Below, in pieces: positions 9,397 to 19,206 of a stretch of 64,000 bases of DNA. The notes beneath the pieces were generated by a model, which did not search any database, had not been told where the DNA came from, and was given only the letters and a program-made list of their open reading frames with translations. How positions within the stretch are numbered: position 1 is the stretch's first letter; each line of letters starts with the position of its first letter. Where the stretch lies: the NCBI RefSeq assembly GCF_024339125.1, contig NZ_CP101417.1, positions 3,421,001 through 3,485,000 of the forward strand, given 5' to 3'. The translations under genes and the position numbers were made by a program. This stretch comes from Xanthomonas hortorum (GTDB lineage: Bacteria > Pseudomonadota > Gammaproteobacteria > Xanthomonadales > Xanthomonadaceae).

Positions 9397-10602
9397 TCAG
9401 CAGGAATGCCCGCGCCAGACGCGGGCATGAAGTGGGTTGAAGCCCATGCGGTAGACCAGATCGGCCGGCGCGTCGATGTTCCAGATCGCCAGATCGCAGT
9501 GCATGCCGGCGCGCAGCCGGCCAAGCCGCTCGCCGCGTCCAAGTGCGCGTGCGGCCTCGCGGGTAAAACCGGCGATGCATTCGTCCACGGTCATGCGGAA
9601 CAAGGTGGCGGCCATGTTCATCGCCAACAGCGGACTGGTCAGCGGCGAGGTGCCTGGATTGCAGTCGGTGGCCAGGGCAAGCGGCACGCCGGCGGCGCGC
9701 AGCGCGGCGATCGGTGGCAGCTGGGTGTCGCGGGTGAAATAGAACGCGCCCGGCAACAGCACCGCCACCGTGCCGGCGCTGGCCATCGCGGCAACGCCGT
9801 CGCTGTCCAGATATTCGATGTGATCGGCCGACAGCGCGCCATAGCGTGCGGCCAACGCTGCGCCGTGCTGGTTGCTCAGTTGTTCGGCATGGATCTTGAT
9901 GCCCAAGCCGTGTGCTTGTGCGGCGACGAACACCTGTTCGGCCTGCGCGGGTGAGAACGCCAGGTGCTCGCAGAACACGTCCACCGCCTCGGCAAGACCT
10001 TGCGCGGCAATGGCCGGAATCATCTGCGTGCAGACCGCGTCGATATAGGTCTTTGCATCGCCGCCCGGTGGCACCGCGTGCGCGCCAAGAAACGTCGGCA
10101 CCACTTCGACCTTGCGCAGCGCGGTGAGCTGGCGTGCCACGCGCAGCTGCTTGGTTTCATCTTCCAGCGTGAGTCCGTAGCCGGATTTGATTTCCAGCGT
10201 GGTCACGCCTTCGGCAAGCATGGCGTCCAGGCGCGGCAGGCTGGCGGCCAGCAGCGCTGCGTCGTCGGCCGCGCGGGTGGCGCGCACGGTGGCCACGATG
10301 CCGCCGCCGGCTGCTGCGATTTCGGCGTAAGTGGCGCCGCGCAGGCGTTGCTCGAATTCGTTGGCGCGGTTGCCTGCGTACACCAGATGGGTGTGGCAAT
10401 CGATCAGGCCGGGGCTGATCCAGCGGCGCTGGCAATCGTGCGCAACGTCCGGCTTCAGTGCCGGGGCCTGCGCGGCCGGGCCGGCATAGGTGATGCGGCC
10501 GTCCTGGCAGGCAATCACGCCATCGTCCACGATGCCCAGGCCGCCATCGGCAGCGTCCAGGGTCATCAGTTGCGCGTTGTGCCAGAGGACGTCGCAATGC
10601 AT
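9397..10602 (-). CDS. hutI: Imidazolonepropionase
   Basis: 401 residues. This is an amidohydrolase-fold metal enzyme that opens 4-imidazolone-5-propionate to N-formimidoyl-glutamate, pathway step 3. The metal-binding [12 protein letters not shown] motif is clear, and further histidines occur in KIHAEQLSN and LATDCNPG. The ATG at 10602 is the first after the divergent control region and gives the family N-terminus. It leads the hutI-hutH-hutG-hutU unit. Confidence 0.96.
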   Translation of the reverse strand: MHCDVLWHNAQLMTLDAADGGLGIVDDGVIACQDGRITYAGPAAQAPALKPDVAHDCQRRWISPGLIDCHTHLVYAGNRANEFEQRLRGATYAEIAAAGGGIVATVRATRAADDAALLAASLPRLDAMLAEGVTTLEIKSGYGLTLEDETKQLRVARQLTALRKVEVVPTFLGAHAVPPGGDAKTYIDAVCTQMIPAIAAQGLAEAVDVFCEHLAFSPAQAEQVFVAAQAHGLGIKIHAEQLSNQHGAALAARYGALSADHIEYLDSDGVAAMASAGTVAVLLPGAFYFTRDTQLPPIAALRAAGVPLALATDCNPGTSPLTSPLLAMNMAATLFRMTVDECIAGFTREAARALGRGERLGRLRAGMHCDLAIWNIDAPADLVYRMGFNPLHARVWRGHSC

Positions 10603-10626
10603 GGCGCAGGCTCGTGGTGTCTGATA

Positions 10627-10636
10627 TGTATATACA
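10627..10636. promoter_or_regulatory. Putative HutC operator in the hutI/hutF divergent promoter
   Basis: Perfect palindrome TGTATATACA in the 60-base gap between hutI and hutF. It matches the TGTA-N2-TACA core described for HutC in Pseudomonas. Placement between two divergent hut units, with hutC in one of them, supports autoregulated repression relieved by urocanate. Confidence 0.75.
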
Positions 10637-10662
10637 ATAGAACCGGCAATCGAGGGTGTCCA

Positions 10663-12033
10663 GTGGCAGACCAACAGGTGCAGGCGGTGTGGGCAGCGCG
10701 GGCGCTTTTGCCTGATGGCTGGGCGAGCGGTGTGCGGATCGCGCTGGCGCAGGGGCGTATCGCCTCGGTGCAGACCGAGACTGCTATGGCCGCCACCGAT
10801 ACCCGTGCCGAGGTGCTGCTGCCCGGGTTGGGCAACCTGCACAGCCACGCGTTCCAGCGCGGCATGGCCGGCCTGACCGAAGTGGGCGGACGCAGCGGCG
10901 ACAGTTTCTGGAGCTGGCGCGAGTTGATGTATCGCTTCGTCGACCGGCTGGACCCGGATAGCCTGCAGGCGATCGCCGAACAGGCCTATGTGGAAATGCT
11001 CGAAAGCGGCTTCACCCGTGTCGGCGAATTCCACTATCTGCATCACAGCCCCGGCGGCGCGGCGTATGCGCACGCAGGCGAAATGTCAGAGCGCATTGCC
11101 GCCGCTGCCGCCACGACTGGCATCGGGTTGACGCTGTTGCCGGTGTTCTATGCGCATTCGGATTTCGGCGGTGTCGCGCCAAGTACAGCGCAGCGTCGTT
11201 TGATCCACGACATCGACGGTTTCGCGCGCTTGCTGGACGACTGCACGCGCAGCCTCAAAGCCTTGCCCGATGCAGTGCTCGGGTTGGCGCCGCACAGCCT
11301 GCGCGCGGTCACACCAGAACAACTGGCTGCGCTGGTGCCGCTCACCGATGGCCCGATCCACATCCATATCGCCGAGCAGCAACGCGAGGTCGATGCGTGT
11401 CTGGCCTGGTCAGGGCAGCGCCCGGTGCAGTGGCTGCAGGCCAACGCGTCGGTGGATGCGCGCTGGTGTCTGGTGCACGCCACGCATGTGGATGCAAGCG
11501 AACTGCAGGCGATCGTCGATAGCGGTGCGGTGGTCGGGCTGTGCCCGATCACCGAGGCGAATCTGGGTGACGGGCTGTTCCCGATGCAGGCATTTGCCGC
11601 CGCAGGCGGGCGTTTGGGCGTGGGTTCGGATTCGAATGTCTTGATCGATGCGGCCGAAGAACTGCGCCTGCTCGAATACGGCCAGCGCCTGCACCTGCAG
11701 GCGCGCAATGTGCTGGCGCAAGGCGGCGTTTCCAGCGGGCGATGGTTGTTCGACCAAGCCAGCGATGGCGCGGCGCAGGCCTTGGGTATTGCGCACAGCG
11801 GCATCCGTGTCGGCGCATCGGCCGATCTGCTTGAGCTGGATATCACCCATCCGGCACTGCTGGCGCGCAGCGACGATGCCTTGCTCGACAGTTGGCTGTT
11901 CGCCGCACGCGGCAGCGCCGTGCGCACTGTCTGGCGCGCCGGGCAACAGGTGGTGCGCGACGGGCAGCATGTGGATCGCGCGCGCATTGCCACGCGTTTT
12001 GCCGGCGTTTTGCGATCGCTGCTGAGCAACTGA
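10663..12033 (+). CDS. hutF: Formimidoylglutamate deiminase
   Basis: 456 residues starting at a GTG at 10663, which has GAGGG six bases upstream. It deiminates N-formimidoyl-L-glutamate to N-formyl-L-glutamate plus ammonia, the step that commits the cell to the HutG route. It belongs to the amidohydrolase superfamily: [13 protein letters not shown] carries the metal-binding HxH, and [11 protein letters not shown] and GVGSDSNV hold further ligands. The frame is open upstream to 9964 only because it is antisense to hutI. hutC follows 40 bases downstream. Confidence 0.94.
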   Translation: MADQQVQAVWAARALLPDGWASGVRIALAQGRIASVQTETAMAATDTRAEVLLPGLGNLHSHAFQRGMAGLTEVGGRSGDSFWSWRELMYRFVDRLDPDSLQAIAEQAYVEMLESGFTRVGEFHYLHHSPGGAAYAHAGEMSERIAAAAATTGIGLTLLPVFYAHSDFGGVAPSTAQRRLIHDIDGFARLLDDCTRSLKALPDAVLGLAPHSLRAVTPEQLAALVPLTDGPIHIHIAEQQREVDACLAWSGQRPVQWLQANASVDARWCLVHATHVDASELQAIVDSGAVVGLCPITEANLGDGLFPMQAFAAAGGRLGVGSDSNVLIDAAEELRLLEYGQRLHLQARNVLAQGGVSSGRWLFDQASDGAAQALGIAHSGIRVGASADLLELDITHPALLARSDDALLDSWLFAARGSAVRTVWRAGQQVVRDGQHVDRARIATRFAGVLRSLLSN

Positions 12034-12073
12034 GCGGATGCGCGCACAATGCGGGTCTGACCGGAGACCTGCT

Positions 12074-12811
12074 TTGACCGCCCACCCCATCGCCGCGCCC
12101 GGCACCCTGCATCAACGCATCCGTCAGGATCTGGAACAGCGCATCCACAGCGGCGACTGGCCGCCCGGTCACCGCGTGCCGCCCGAACACGAGTTGATGA
12201 CGCAGTACGGCTGTTCGCGCATGACGGTCAACAAGGTGCTCGGGCTGCTCGCCGACGCCGGCATGATCGAACGTCGCCGCCGCACCGGCTCGTTCGTGGC
12301 GCGGCCGCATCCGCATCTGGAACAGGTGGCGCTGTCGATCCCGGATATCGAAGTGGAGATGACCACGCGCGGCCATGCCTATCGGTTTTCGTTGTTGTCG
12401 CGGCGACTGCGCAACCTGCGTCAGCGCGTGCCGCAGGAACGCGCCCTGGGCAGCACCGGCAAGGTTCTGGCGCTGGAAAGCGTGCACCTTGCCGATGGCA
12501 GCCCGTTCGCGCTGGAGCAACGCGTGATCGACATCACCACGGTGCCGGAGGCGTTATTGCAATCGTTCACCGATGTCGCGCCGGGCAGTTGGCTGTTGCG
12601 CAACGTGCCGTGGACGCGCGCCGAACATCGCATCAGCGCGGTCAATGCCGACGCCGCGCAGGCGCAATGCCTGCAGGTGGACGATGGCGCCGCATGTCTG
12701 GTGATCGATCGCCACACCTGGCGCGGCGATCAACCGGTCACCTACGTGCGTCAGTGGTTTCTCGGCGGCTCGTACGATCTGGTGGCGCGATTTGCGCCAG
12801 GAATGCGCTGA
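12074..12811 (+). CDS. hutC: Histidine utilisation repressor (GntR/HutC family)
   Basis: About 245 residues. The N-terminal winged helix-turn-helix is typical GntR (QRIRQDLEQRIHSGDWPPG ... YGCSRMTVNKVLGLLADAG), followed by a UTRA effector domain that in HutC binds urocanate. A TTG start at 12074 is chosen because GGAGA lies seven bases upstream and it gives the family N-terminus. An ATG at 12038, just after the hutF stop, is the alternative and would add 12 residues. It is co-transcribed with hutF and likely represses both hut units through the palindrome at 10627. Confidence 0.92.
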   Translation: MTAHPIAAPGTLHQRIRQDLEQRIHSGDWPPGHRVPPEHELMTQYGCSRMTVNKVLGLLADAGMIERRRRTGSFVARPHPHLEQVALSIPDIEVEMTTRGHAYRFSLLSRRLRNLRQRVPQERALGSTGKVLALESVHLADGSPFALEQRVIDITTVPEALLQSFTDVAPGSWLLRNVPWTRAEHRISAVNADAAQAQCLQVDDGAACLVIDRHTWRGDQPVTYVRQWFLGGSYDLVARFAPGMR

Positions 12812-12847
12812 GGTTCGCAGCGGCTGACCAACGCGCCAATCACCCAC

Positions 12848-13864
12848 TCAAATCGTTGTGCATTGACGCCAGCGCACCGGCTCGTCCACGCCTGCGCGCG
12901 GGTTGAGTTGCACGCGCACGGTGCGCAGGTACGGGTAGCGTTCCAGTTCGCGGCAGATCAGCGGCCATGCGGCGGCATCTTCGACCGTGCGGTCCACCGC
13001 CAACGTTGCCTGGGTGATCCAGATCCCGCGGAGTAGACCGGGCGTCTGTGCGAGCGCTTTGGAAACCTCGCGTTGATAGCCCTGCATGGTCGCTGCATCC
13101 GGTTCCTTCCCGCTTGCGAATGGCATGGCTGCCGGGGGCGATGCAGTTGTCGGCGCTGCCTGCGACGTAGCAGTAGCAGTAGCCGGGGCAGCGGAAGGCG
13201 CAGCACGCACAGGTGCGGCAACCGGTGGGGGCGGTGCAATTGCAGTCTGCGTCAGCGCCGCTTCCGGCAGCGCCGGCTGCAGTGCCAGTACAGCGACCAG
13301 CGCCAAGGTTGCCAACGCCACACCGGCGATGACGCTGTGGCGGATCGCGCGGCGCCTTGCCATGCCGACCACGCCGGTTTCCATATCGCCGGGCAGGTAG
13401 GGTTTGAGCAGTGGCCACAGGCGCGTGCCATCCAGCACTTCGATGGATTGCTTGTCGGCAGCCGCAATGCCTTCGCGCTCCATGCGGCCCTCGGTCACCA
13501 TCACGCCGCCGCCGGCACCGGCCAGCCGCGCCATCGCGCCCAACTCGTTGACCGCCGCCACGCCGATGCGATAACCGCGCCCGTGCTTGCATGCAACCAG
13601 GCGGGTGCCGTGGTCGGTCTGCATCATGAAATCGGCGGTGGGCAGGCCGTCCTGCGGCAACCGGGTCGGTTGCCAACCGCGTTGGTCCTGCAGCATGCGC
13701 AGCACCAGGGCGGAAAAATCACGCCAATGCATCGCGGCCAGGGCGCGCACGCCCTGGGTGGTTTCGTCGGCGCGACGTCGCACCAGCCAGACATAAGCGC
13801 ACACCGCCAGCCACAGCAAGAGGGCGGCCAACAGCGCCAAAATCCAGGAAGGCATCAGCATCAA
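12848..13864 (-). CDS. Membrane-anchored Mrr-like (restriction-endonuclease fold) protein
   Basis: 338 residues. There is one hydrophobic helix near residues 6-28 and a second at about 174-195. Between them is a segment resembling the Mrr catalytic core: 'FSALVLRMLQDQRGWQPT', then Asp78 in PTADF and a 'VACKHG' strand in place of the usual (E/Q)xK. The region after the second helix is Pro/Ala/Thr-rich, then a small C-terminal domain of about 80 residues. Because the position before Lys is Ala-Cys rather than Glu/Gln-x, the nuclease could be inactive and the fold used for binding. Residues are read directly; the function is inferred. It is convergent with hutC. Confidence 0.7.
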   Translation of the reverse strand: MMLMPSWILALLAALLLWLAVCAYVWLVRRRADETTQGVRALAAMHWRDFSALVLRMLQDQRGWQPTRLPQDGLPTADFMMQTDHGTRLVACKHGRGYRIGVAAVNELGAMARLAGAGGGVMVTEGRMEREGIAAADKQSIEVLDGTRLWPLLKPYLPGDMETGVVGMARRRAIRHSVIAGVALATLALVAVLALQPALPEAALTQTAIAPPPPVAAPVRAAPSAAPATATATSQAAPTTASPPAAMPFASGKEPDAATMQGYQREVSKALAQTPGLLRGIWITQATLAVDRTVEDAAAWPLICRELERYPYLRTVRVQLNPRAGVDEPVRWRQCTTI

Positions 13865-13975
13865 ACGAAGTTATGGCGCGTATAACGAAATGGTGCGCCT
13901 AGAAGAATCCCTCGCGGCAGATTCGTCAATGGATCGCGCGCGGCGAACTCACGAGCCGTGATCCAGATAGCGAAA

Positions 13976-14043
13976 GACCCGCCAGTCCGAAGCCGTGAGG
14001 GGAGGGGAGCAAACGGACTTCGTGTTACAGGACTGGCGGGTCC
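13976..14043 (-). terminator. Long inverted repeat downstream of the phasin gene
   Basis: Arms GACCCGCCAGTCC (13976-13988) and GGACTGGCGGGTC (14030-14042) enclose about 41 bases. On the minus strand the second arm is followed by TCTTTC, a weak T-tract, so it may terminate phasin transcription. The long loop is unusual for a classical terminator. Confidence 0.5.
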
Positions 14044-14097
14044 TTCTCGATTGTGTGGAAAATCATGCTGCTTTGCAACATTCGCCGGGTGCCGGGC

Positions 14098-14658
14098 TTA
14101 TTCGCCGTCGAATGCAGCGGTGTTTCCGGTCGAGGCGCTGCCTGGCGTGGTTGATCCAGTGCCGGCCGTGTCGCTGCTGGCAGCCTGCGCCGCTTGATTG
14201 GCGGTACGGTTGGCACGCTTGGTGGCGGCGGTATTGGCACGCACCTGGGCCTTCAACGATTCCACTTCTCGACGCAGGTTTTCCAGCTCGTCCTGTTCGG
14301 GGATGTTGAGGGTGCGCAGCACGCCCTTGACGCGTTCGTCGAAGGCCTTGCCCAGCCGGTCCCAGCCACGCACCGCGGTGTCGCGTGCCTGCTCGAACTG
14401 GGTCTCCACCTCTTCGCGCAGTTCGTCGACGCTTTCGCTGGCCTTCTGCTGACCCGTGCGCTCATAGGCCGCGCCCTCGCGAACCAGGGAATCGAACAAT
14501 TTGCCGCCCTCGGTCTGGACGCGACCCAGCGCGCCGAGCCCGGCCAACCACACCGTCTGTGCCGATTCACCAAGCCGGCGAGAAATCTGCTCTGCCTGCG
14601 CCTGGAACCCATGGGCCGCGTTGTTGCGGTTGCCGTTCTGATCGTATCCGGTCGTCAT
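14098..14658 (-). CDS. Phasin-family polyhydroxyalkanoate granule-associated protein
   Basis: 186 residues. The central part ('ESAQTVWLAGLGALGRVQTEGGKLFDSLV') is the hallmark of the PHA granule-associated PhaF/PhaI-type family, and a helical, coiled-coil-prone region follows (about 70-140). The C-terminus is Ala/Thr/Ser-rich with low complexity. Such proteins coat storage granules or act as general stress-associated phasins. AGGAG six bases before the ATG at 14658 supports the start. The next gene to the right also belongs to a PHA-system family. Confidence 0.85.
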   Translation of the reverse strand: MTTGYDQNGNRNNAAHGFQAQAEQISRRLGESAQTVWLAGLGALGRVQTEGGKLFDSLVREGAAYERTGQQKASESVDELREEVETQFEQARDTAVRGWDRLGKAFDERVKGVLRTLNIPEQDELENLRREVESLKAQVRANTAATKRANRTANQAAQAASSDTAGTGSTTPGSASTGNTAAFDGE

Positions 14659-14909
14659 GCGATGCTCCTGTAGGTTGCTAAAGCGACGTTGCTTTCACCC
14701 TAGTGCCGACGCTGCATCGGGCAGGTGAAGCATTGCCTGCTGGCGTCTATCTAGGTGATGTGTGCGCGAGACGCGTTTTCAAGCATCCGCGTATCCAGCG
14801 CGATGCGGGTGACCTTGCGCTGAAGGGCAGGCACCTTCAGCGCGGCCTGCCCAAGTTCGCAGGCCCCAGGCCTGGCCCGCTTGGGGCAAGGACGATCAGA
14901 CCGGCCTGC

Positions 14910-15185
14910 TCAGGCGAGTTTTTCGCTCAGCAACCGACGGATTTCCGATTCCACCATCGGCTGCACCGCCGACAACAGAAAGCCAAGCTCGGCGGTGACA
15001 TGCACCTGTTGCGGCAACAAGGCGATCGCCCCGTCCACACCGGCACGCGCGATGCGCAAGGTGTCGCCTTCCCAGTGCGAAGCGATGCCGTAGCGATCGG
15101 TCAGTTTGCGTGCCGCCTCGTCGATCGCTGCGCGGGCCTGGGCCGGCGTCAAGGAATGGTCGTGGCGGATATCGATGCTGGACAT
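14910..15185 (-). CDS. Polyhydroxyalkanoic acid system family protein
   Basis: 91 residues from the ATG at 15185. The pattern 'MSSIDIRHDHSLTPAQARAA' with 'HVTAELGFLLSAVQPMVESEIRRLLSEKL' matches the small PHA-granule-region family (PHA_gran_rgn). Its role is unclear; members often sit beside phasin genes, as here. The frame is open to 15245, but the conserved N-terminus starts at 15185. No strong ribosome site is visible. Confidence 0.8.
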   Translation of the reverse strand: MSSIDIRHDHSLTPAQARAAIDEAARKLTDRYGIASHWEGDTLRIARAGVDGAIALLPQQVHVTAELGFLLSAVQPMVESEIRRLLSEKLA

Positions 15186-15356
15186 GGCGTGGATAGGTGA
15201 GACGAAAGGAGCGCGCATTGTGCGCATGCGCGGGCCAGGCTCCAAGTGCGGATGCTTGCAGCGGACCAGGAACGACGCGCAAACACCGCGCCTGTTGGGC
15301 GGACGCCGGTCACGTTGTTGGCCGCTGCAAGGGGCAGACCTGCTAGGCTACTGCGG

Positions 15357-16166
15357 GTGCGCGATCTGCAAGTTCATTTCACTCACCGGCAGCAGCCGGA
15401 TCATTCTCTCAAGCCCGGCGTCCACCGGATCGTCCGTCATGCCTCCGGCAGCGTGCGGGTGGTGGACGATGCGCAGGGCGCGTTGCTATTGGCGCAGTTC
15501 TGCCTGGACCAGCGCGGCCTGTGGCTGCAGGTGGCCAACGGAATCCGCGGCATCCATGTCAATGGACGCCCGGTACGCCGCATGGCACTGCTGCGCCCCG
15601 GCGATGCGATCTACGCCGACGGCGTGGAGATGCTGCTGCGCAGTGCGCCGTCGAGCGCGCCGGCCAACGACGTGCCAGAGGACGACGCCGGCCTGAGCGA
15701 GGTCTGTCTGTTGTTGCGCGGGCTGGGTGGTCGTCATCACGGGCGCAGCTTCACGCTGGATCGTTCACGGCTGGTCGGCAGCGACCCGGCGGCGGACATC
15801 GTCATCGACGACCCGGCCTTTGCGGCCCAGCATGCGCGCCTGGAACGCCATGGCGACCGCGTGCTGATCCGCGATCTGGGTTCGGAAGAAGGCAGCTGGA
15901 TCAATGGCGTGCAGGTGCGCGACGGCTGGCTGCAGGCCGGCGACCAGGTCGTATTCGATGCCCGCCACCGGTTCGTCGTCGAGGTACCGCGAACCCATCA
16001 CGGCACCACCTGGGATATCCCCGACACCGAGCCGTTGCCACCGCCGCGCGCCACCACCGAACCGACGCGTGCGCCGGTCAAGGTCGCGCGCTGGCCGTGG
16101 CTGCTGCTCAGCGCGGTGTTGCTGGCGGCGGCGCTGAGCGCCTTGCTGTGGTTCGGCGCGCGCTGA
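15357..16166 (+). CDS. FHA-domain protein with C-terminal membrane helix
   Basis: About 269 residues from a GTG at 15357. Residues ~135-215 form a forkhead-associated domain: RLVGSDPAADIVIDD, QHARLERHG, and DLGSEEGSWINGVQV, the usual phosphothreonine-binding loops. A first, more divergent FHA-like half occupies about residues 1-100. A single transmembrane helix ends the protein (WPWLLLSAVLLAAALSALLW), so the FHA domains should face the cytosol. The start is uncertain because the frame is open to 15246 and no good ribosome site is seen. Its 3' end overlaps the msrQ 3' end by 59 bases, convergent. Confidence 0.78.
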   Translation: MRDLQVHFTHRQQPDHSLKPGVHRIVRHASGSVRVVDDAQGALLLAQFCLDQRGLWLQVANGIRGIHVNGRPVRRMALLRPGDAIYADGVEMLLRSAPSSAPANDVPEDDAGLSEVCLLLRGLGGRHHGRSFTLDRSRLVGSDPAADIVIDDPAFAAQHARLERHGDRVLIRDLGSEEGSWINGVQVRDGWLQAGDQVVFDARHRFVVEVPRTHHGTTWDIPDTEPLPPPRATTEPTRAPVKVARWPWLLLSAVLLAAALSALLWFGAR

Positions 16167-16764
16167 GTCTTTTCCAGACCCGCCAGCCCAGCAATACCGC
16201 AAGAATCCCGGCATACAGCGCCGGTTCGCGGATATCGGATTTCACCAGCCACCAGAAGTGCAGCACCGCCAACAGCCCGATCGGGTAGATCAGCATGTGC
16301 AGGCGGCCCCAGTTGCGCTTGAGCCGACGCATCCAGCCCTGGGTGGAAGTGATCGCCAACGGCAGCAGTAACAGCCAGGCCGTGAAGCCGACGGTGATAT
16401 AGGGCCGTTTGATGATCTCTTCGAAGATCTGCGTCCAGAAGCCGCGCAGATCCAGGCTCAGGTAGGCCGCCAGATGCACGCTGGCGTAGAAGAACGCGTA
16501 CAGCCCGAGCATGCGGCGGAAGCGGATCAGCACCGCCTGGCCGGTGAGCTGGCGCAGTGGCGTGACTGCCAAGGTGATCAACAGGAAGCGCAGCGCCCAC
16601 AGCCCGGTACGGTGCTCGATCTCGGCGACCGGATCGGCACCCAGCGCGTCGCTGCCGGTTTGCCACACCTGCCAGAACTGCCAGCCGAGCAATGCGATCG
16701 GCGTCAGCGCGGCCGCATGCAGCAGCGTTTTGGCAGCGATCAGGGAGGTGGATGTCTTGGCCAT
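16108..16764 (-). CDS. msrQ: Protein-methionine-sulfoxide reductase heme-binding subunit
   Basis: 218 residues with about six transmembrane helices, the YedZ/MsrQ fold. Conserved histidines for heme are visible in 'RRMLGLYAFFYASVHLAAY', 'WGRLHMLIYPIGLLAVLHF'. It takes electrons from the quinone pool or flavin reductase and passes them to periplasmic MsrP. The msrP gene lies just upstream on the same strand, separated by a palindromic repeat (16811-16880). The C-terminus is a short Arg/Pro-rich tail encoded in the overlap with the FHA gene. Confidence 0.93.
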   Translation of the reverse strand: MAKTSTSLIAAKTLLHAAALTPIALLGWQFWQVWQTGSDALGADPVAEIEHRTGLWALRFLLITLAVTPLRQLTGQAVLIRFRRMLGLYAFFYASVHLAAYLSLDLRGFWTQIFEEIIKRPYITVGFTAWLLLLPLAITSTQGWMRRLKRNWGRLHMLIYPIGLLAVLHFWWLVKSDIREPALYAGILAVLLGWRVWKRLSARRTTARRSAPPPATPR

Positions 16765-16810
16765 GCGATCTCAGAAAAGGAAGCGATGCCGCGCGGGTGC
16801 CATGCCTGCA

Positions 16811-16880
16811 TCGTAGGAGCGCACCTGGGCGCGACGGGCATTACCAGGAAATCCCGTCGCGCCCAGGTGCGCTCCTACGA
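16811..16880. repeat. Palindromic repeat between msrP and msrQ
   Basis: 28-bp inverted arms (16811-16838 and 16853-16880, starting TCGTAGGAGCGCACC) around a 14-base loop. It resembles the dispersed TCGTAGGAGCG palindromes of Xanthomonadaceae. Its position inside an operon suggests it forms an mRNA hairpin that could set the msrP:msrQ ratio. Confidence 0.8.
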
Positions 16881-16906
16881 TAGGTCGATATCAGATCGTT
16901 TGTTGC

Positions 16907-17875
16907 CTAAAACCACTTCTTCAAATCCATCCCCGCGTACAACGAAGCGACCTGATCCGCATAGCCGTTGAACGGCCTGGTCGCGATGCGCTCGGCGAAC
17001 AACTTGCTGGCGGTGCCGGCGATACGGCGCTCGGTCTTCTGGCTCCAGCGCGGATGGTCCACCGCCGGATTGACGTTGGAAAAGAATCCATATTCGGACG
17101 GCTGCAGATCGTGCCACGCGGTCTCGGGCATCTTCTCGACGAAGCGGATCTCCACGATCGACTTGATGCTCTTGAAGCCGTACTTCCACGGCACCACCAG
17201 CCGCAACGGCGCGCCGTTCTGCTGCGGCAGCGGCTTGCCGTACAGGCCGGTGGCCAGCAGGGTCAGCGGATGCATTGCTTCATCGATGCGCAGGCCTTCG
17301 CGATACGGCCAGTTGATCGAGCGGTAGCGCACGCCGGGCATCTGCTGCGGGTCGGCCAGCGTGGTGAACGCCACGTACTTGGCCTTGGAGGTCGGCGCAA
17401 AGCGCTTGAGCACCTCGCCCAGCGGCACGCCGGTCCACGGAATCACCATCGACCAGCCCTCCACGCAGCGCAGCCGGTAGATGCGTTCTTCGGCAGGGAT
17501 GCCCTTGAGCAATTCGTCCAGCGACAGGCTGCCCGGCTTTTCGCACTCGCCGCTGACCTTCACCGACCACGGCGACAGCTTCAAGGTCTTGGCGGCCTTC
17601 GAAGGATCGGTCTTGTCGGTGCCGAATTCGTAGAAATTGTTGTAGCTGGTGACGTCTTCCAGCCGGGTCAGTTCTTCGGCGGTACGGAAGCCACTGCGCG
17701 CCTGCGCCGGGGTCACCACGGTCTTGGGCGGAGGCGGCGGGTCGGCCTCGGCGCAGCCGGCCACGCCCAGCGCCGGGGTCAGCGCGAACAGCTGCAGCAG
17801 CCGGCGCCGGTCGCGGTAAACGGCCTCATCGGTGATCTCGCTGGACGGCGTCTTCAAGACATCGCGAAGGGACAT
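16907..17875 (-). CDS. msrP: Protein-methionine-sulfoxide reductase catalytic subunit (molybdenum enzyme)
   Basis: 322 residues, the usual MsrP/YedY length. The Tat-type signal is [20 protein letters not shown] at about 22-41. The molybdopterin-ligating cysteine is in [14 protein letters not shown] near residue 137. The enzyme reduces oxidised methionines in periplasmic proteins and receives electrons from MsrQ. The start at 17875 is fixed by AGGAG six bases upstream and by the signal peptide; the longer frame to 18025 is not coding. It is divergent from serC. Confidence 0.95.
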   Translation of the reverse strand: MSLRDVLKTPSSEITDEAVYRDRRRLLQLFALTPALGVAGCAEADPPPPPKTVVTPAQARSGFRTAEELTRLEDVTSYNNFYEFGTDKTDPSKAAKTLKLSPWSVKVSGECEKPGSLSLDELLKGIPAEERIYRLRCVEGWSMVIPWTGVPLGEVLKRFAPTSKAKYVAFTTLADPQQMPGVRYRSINWPYREGLRIDEAMHPLTLLATGLYGKPLPQQNGAPLRLVVPWKYGFKSIKSIVEIRFVEKMPETAWHDLQPSEYGFFSNVNPAVDHPRWSQKTERRIAGTASKLFAERIATRPFNGYADQVASLYAGMDLKKWF

Positions 17876-18054
17876 GGCTCGCTCCTGACAGTGGCTGCAG
17901 ATGAGAATAACGGACCATGGTGACGGTGCTGCCCATGGACGCTGCAACACCATACGTCGGCGTCGGTGAGAAGGATGCAGCTGCAACTTTTCTGCAACGC
18001 TGCCAAGGCCGATGCGCTGCGGCATACTAGAAGGCTAGCTCGACAAGGTGTGCC

Positions 18055-19140
18055 ATGACACGCGCGTTCAATTTCAGTGCCGGCCCTGCGACATTGCCGG
18101 AATCGGTCCTGCGGCAGGCGCAGGCGGAGATGGTCGAGTGGAACGGCGTCGGCGCCTCGATCGTGGAAATCAGCCACCGCAGCGCCGATTTCATGGCTGT
18201 GGCGGCCGCGGCCGCGGCCGATCTGCGCACCCTGTTGTCGATTCCCGACGACTATGCGGTGTTGTTCACCGCCGGTGGCGCCACCACCATTCAGGCGCTG
18301 CTACCGCTGAATTTCGCCGCGCCCGGTCAGGCCGCCGACTACGTGATCAGTGGGCACTGGGGCAAGACCGCGATCAAGCAGGCGGCCCCGTATGTGGATG
18401 CACGGATCGCTGCCGACGGCCAGGCGGAAGGCTTCACCGATATCCCGCCGGTGGCCAGCTGGACCTTGTCGCCGCACTCGGCCTATGTGCACATCACCGC
18501 CAACGAGACCATCCATGGCGTGGAGTTTCGCGACACGCCGGATGTGGGCACGTTGCCGTTGTTCGCCGACTTCAGTTCGTCGATCGCCTCCGAGCCGCTG
18601 GACATCTCGCGCTACGGCTTGATCTACGCCGGTGCGCAGAAAAATCTTGGGCCGGTTGGCATTTCGGTGCTGATCGTGCGCCGCGACCTGCTCGAACGTG
18701 CCGGCCAGCCGCGCGCGGATATCTTCAACTACGCCTCGCACGCGGCCCGCGATTCGATGCTCAACACGCCGCCGACCTGGAACTGGTATCTGCTCGGCCT
18801 CAACGTGAAGTGGATGCTGGAGCAGGGCGGAGTGGCCGAGTTCGCGCGTCGCAATGCGGAGAAAGCCGCGCTGGTGTATGGCGCCATCGATGGCTCCGGC
18901 GGCTTCTATCGCAACCTGATCAAGCCCGCCGTGCGTTCGCGCATGAACATCCCGTTCTTTCTGCCCGATGAGCAGCTGGACGCGTTGTTCGTCAGCGAAT
19001 CCAAGGCGGCCGGCCTGTTGGCGTTGAAGGGGCACAAGGCCGTCGGCGGCTTGCGTGCCTCGCTCTATAACGCGATGCCGGTGGCAGGCGCGCAGGCGCT
19101 GGTGAGCTTCATGCACGACTTCCAGCAGCGGCACGGCTGA
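18055..19140 (+). CDS. serC: Phosphoserine aminotransferase
   Basis: 361 residues. A PLP enzyme that makes 3-phosphoserine from 3-phosphohydroxypyruvate, and also serves pyridoxine synthesis. The N-terminus [15 protein letters not shown] and the Schiff-base lysine in [12 protein letters not shown] (near residue 196) are typical. First gene of a serC-pheA-aroA run with small gaps (66 and 122 bases), the conserved order joining serine and aromatic amino-acid synthesis in gammaproteobacteria. Confidence 0.97.
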   Translation: MTRAFNFSAGPATLPESVLRQAQAEMVEWNGVGASIVEISHRSADFMAVAAAAAADLRTLLSIPDDYAVLFTAGGATTIQALLPLNFAAPGQAADYVISGHWGKTAIKQAAPYVDARIAADGQAEGFTDIPPVASWTLSPHSAYVHITANETIHGVEFRDTPDVGTLPLFADFSSSIASEPLDISRYGLIYAGAQKNLGPVGISVLIVRRDLLERAGQPRADIFNYASHAARDSMLNTPPTWNWYLLGLNVKWMLEQGGVAEFARRNAEKAALVYGAIDGSGGFYRNLIKPAVRSRMNIPFFLPDEQLDALFVSESKAAGLLALKGHKAVGGLRASLYNAMPVAGAQALVSFMHDFQQRHG

Positions 19141-19206
19141 GTCTTCTCTTCGACCGCGGCAACTGCCGCGCAGGCGCATGCGCCGTTATTCAAGGAATGC
19201 CCAGCG

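Noticed and set aside
17054-17923. 289-codon plus-strand frame antisense to msrP
   Set aside because: The minus-strand frame is a complete molybdenum enzyme with Tat signal; the plus frame has no recognisable protein features.
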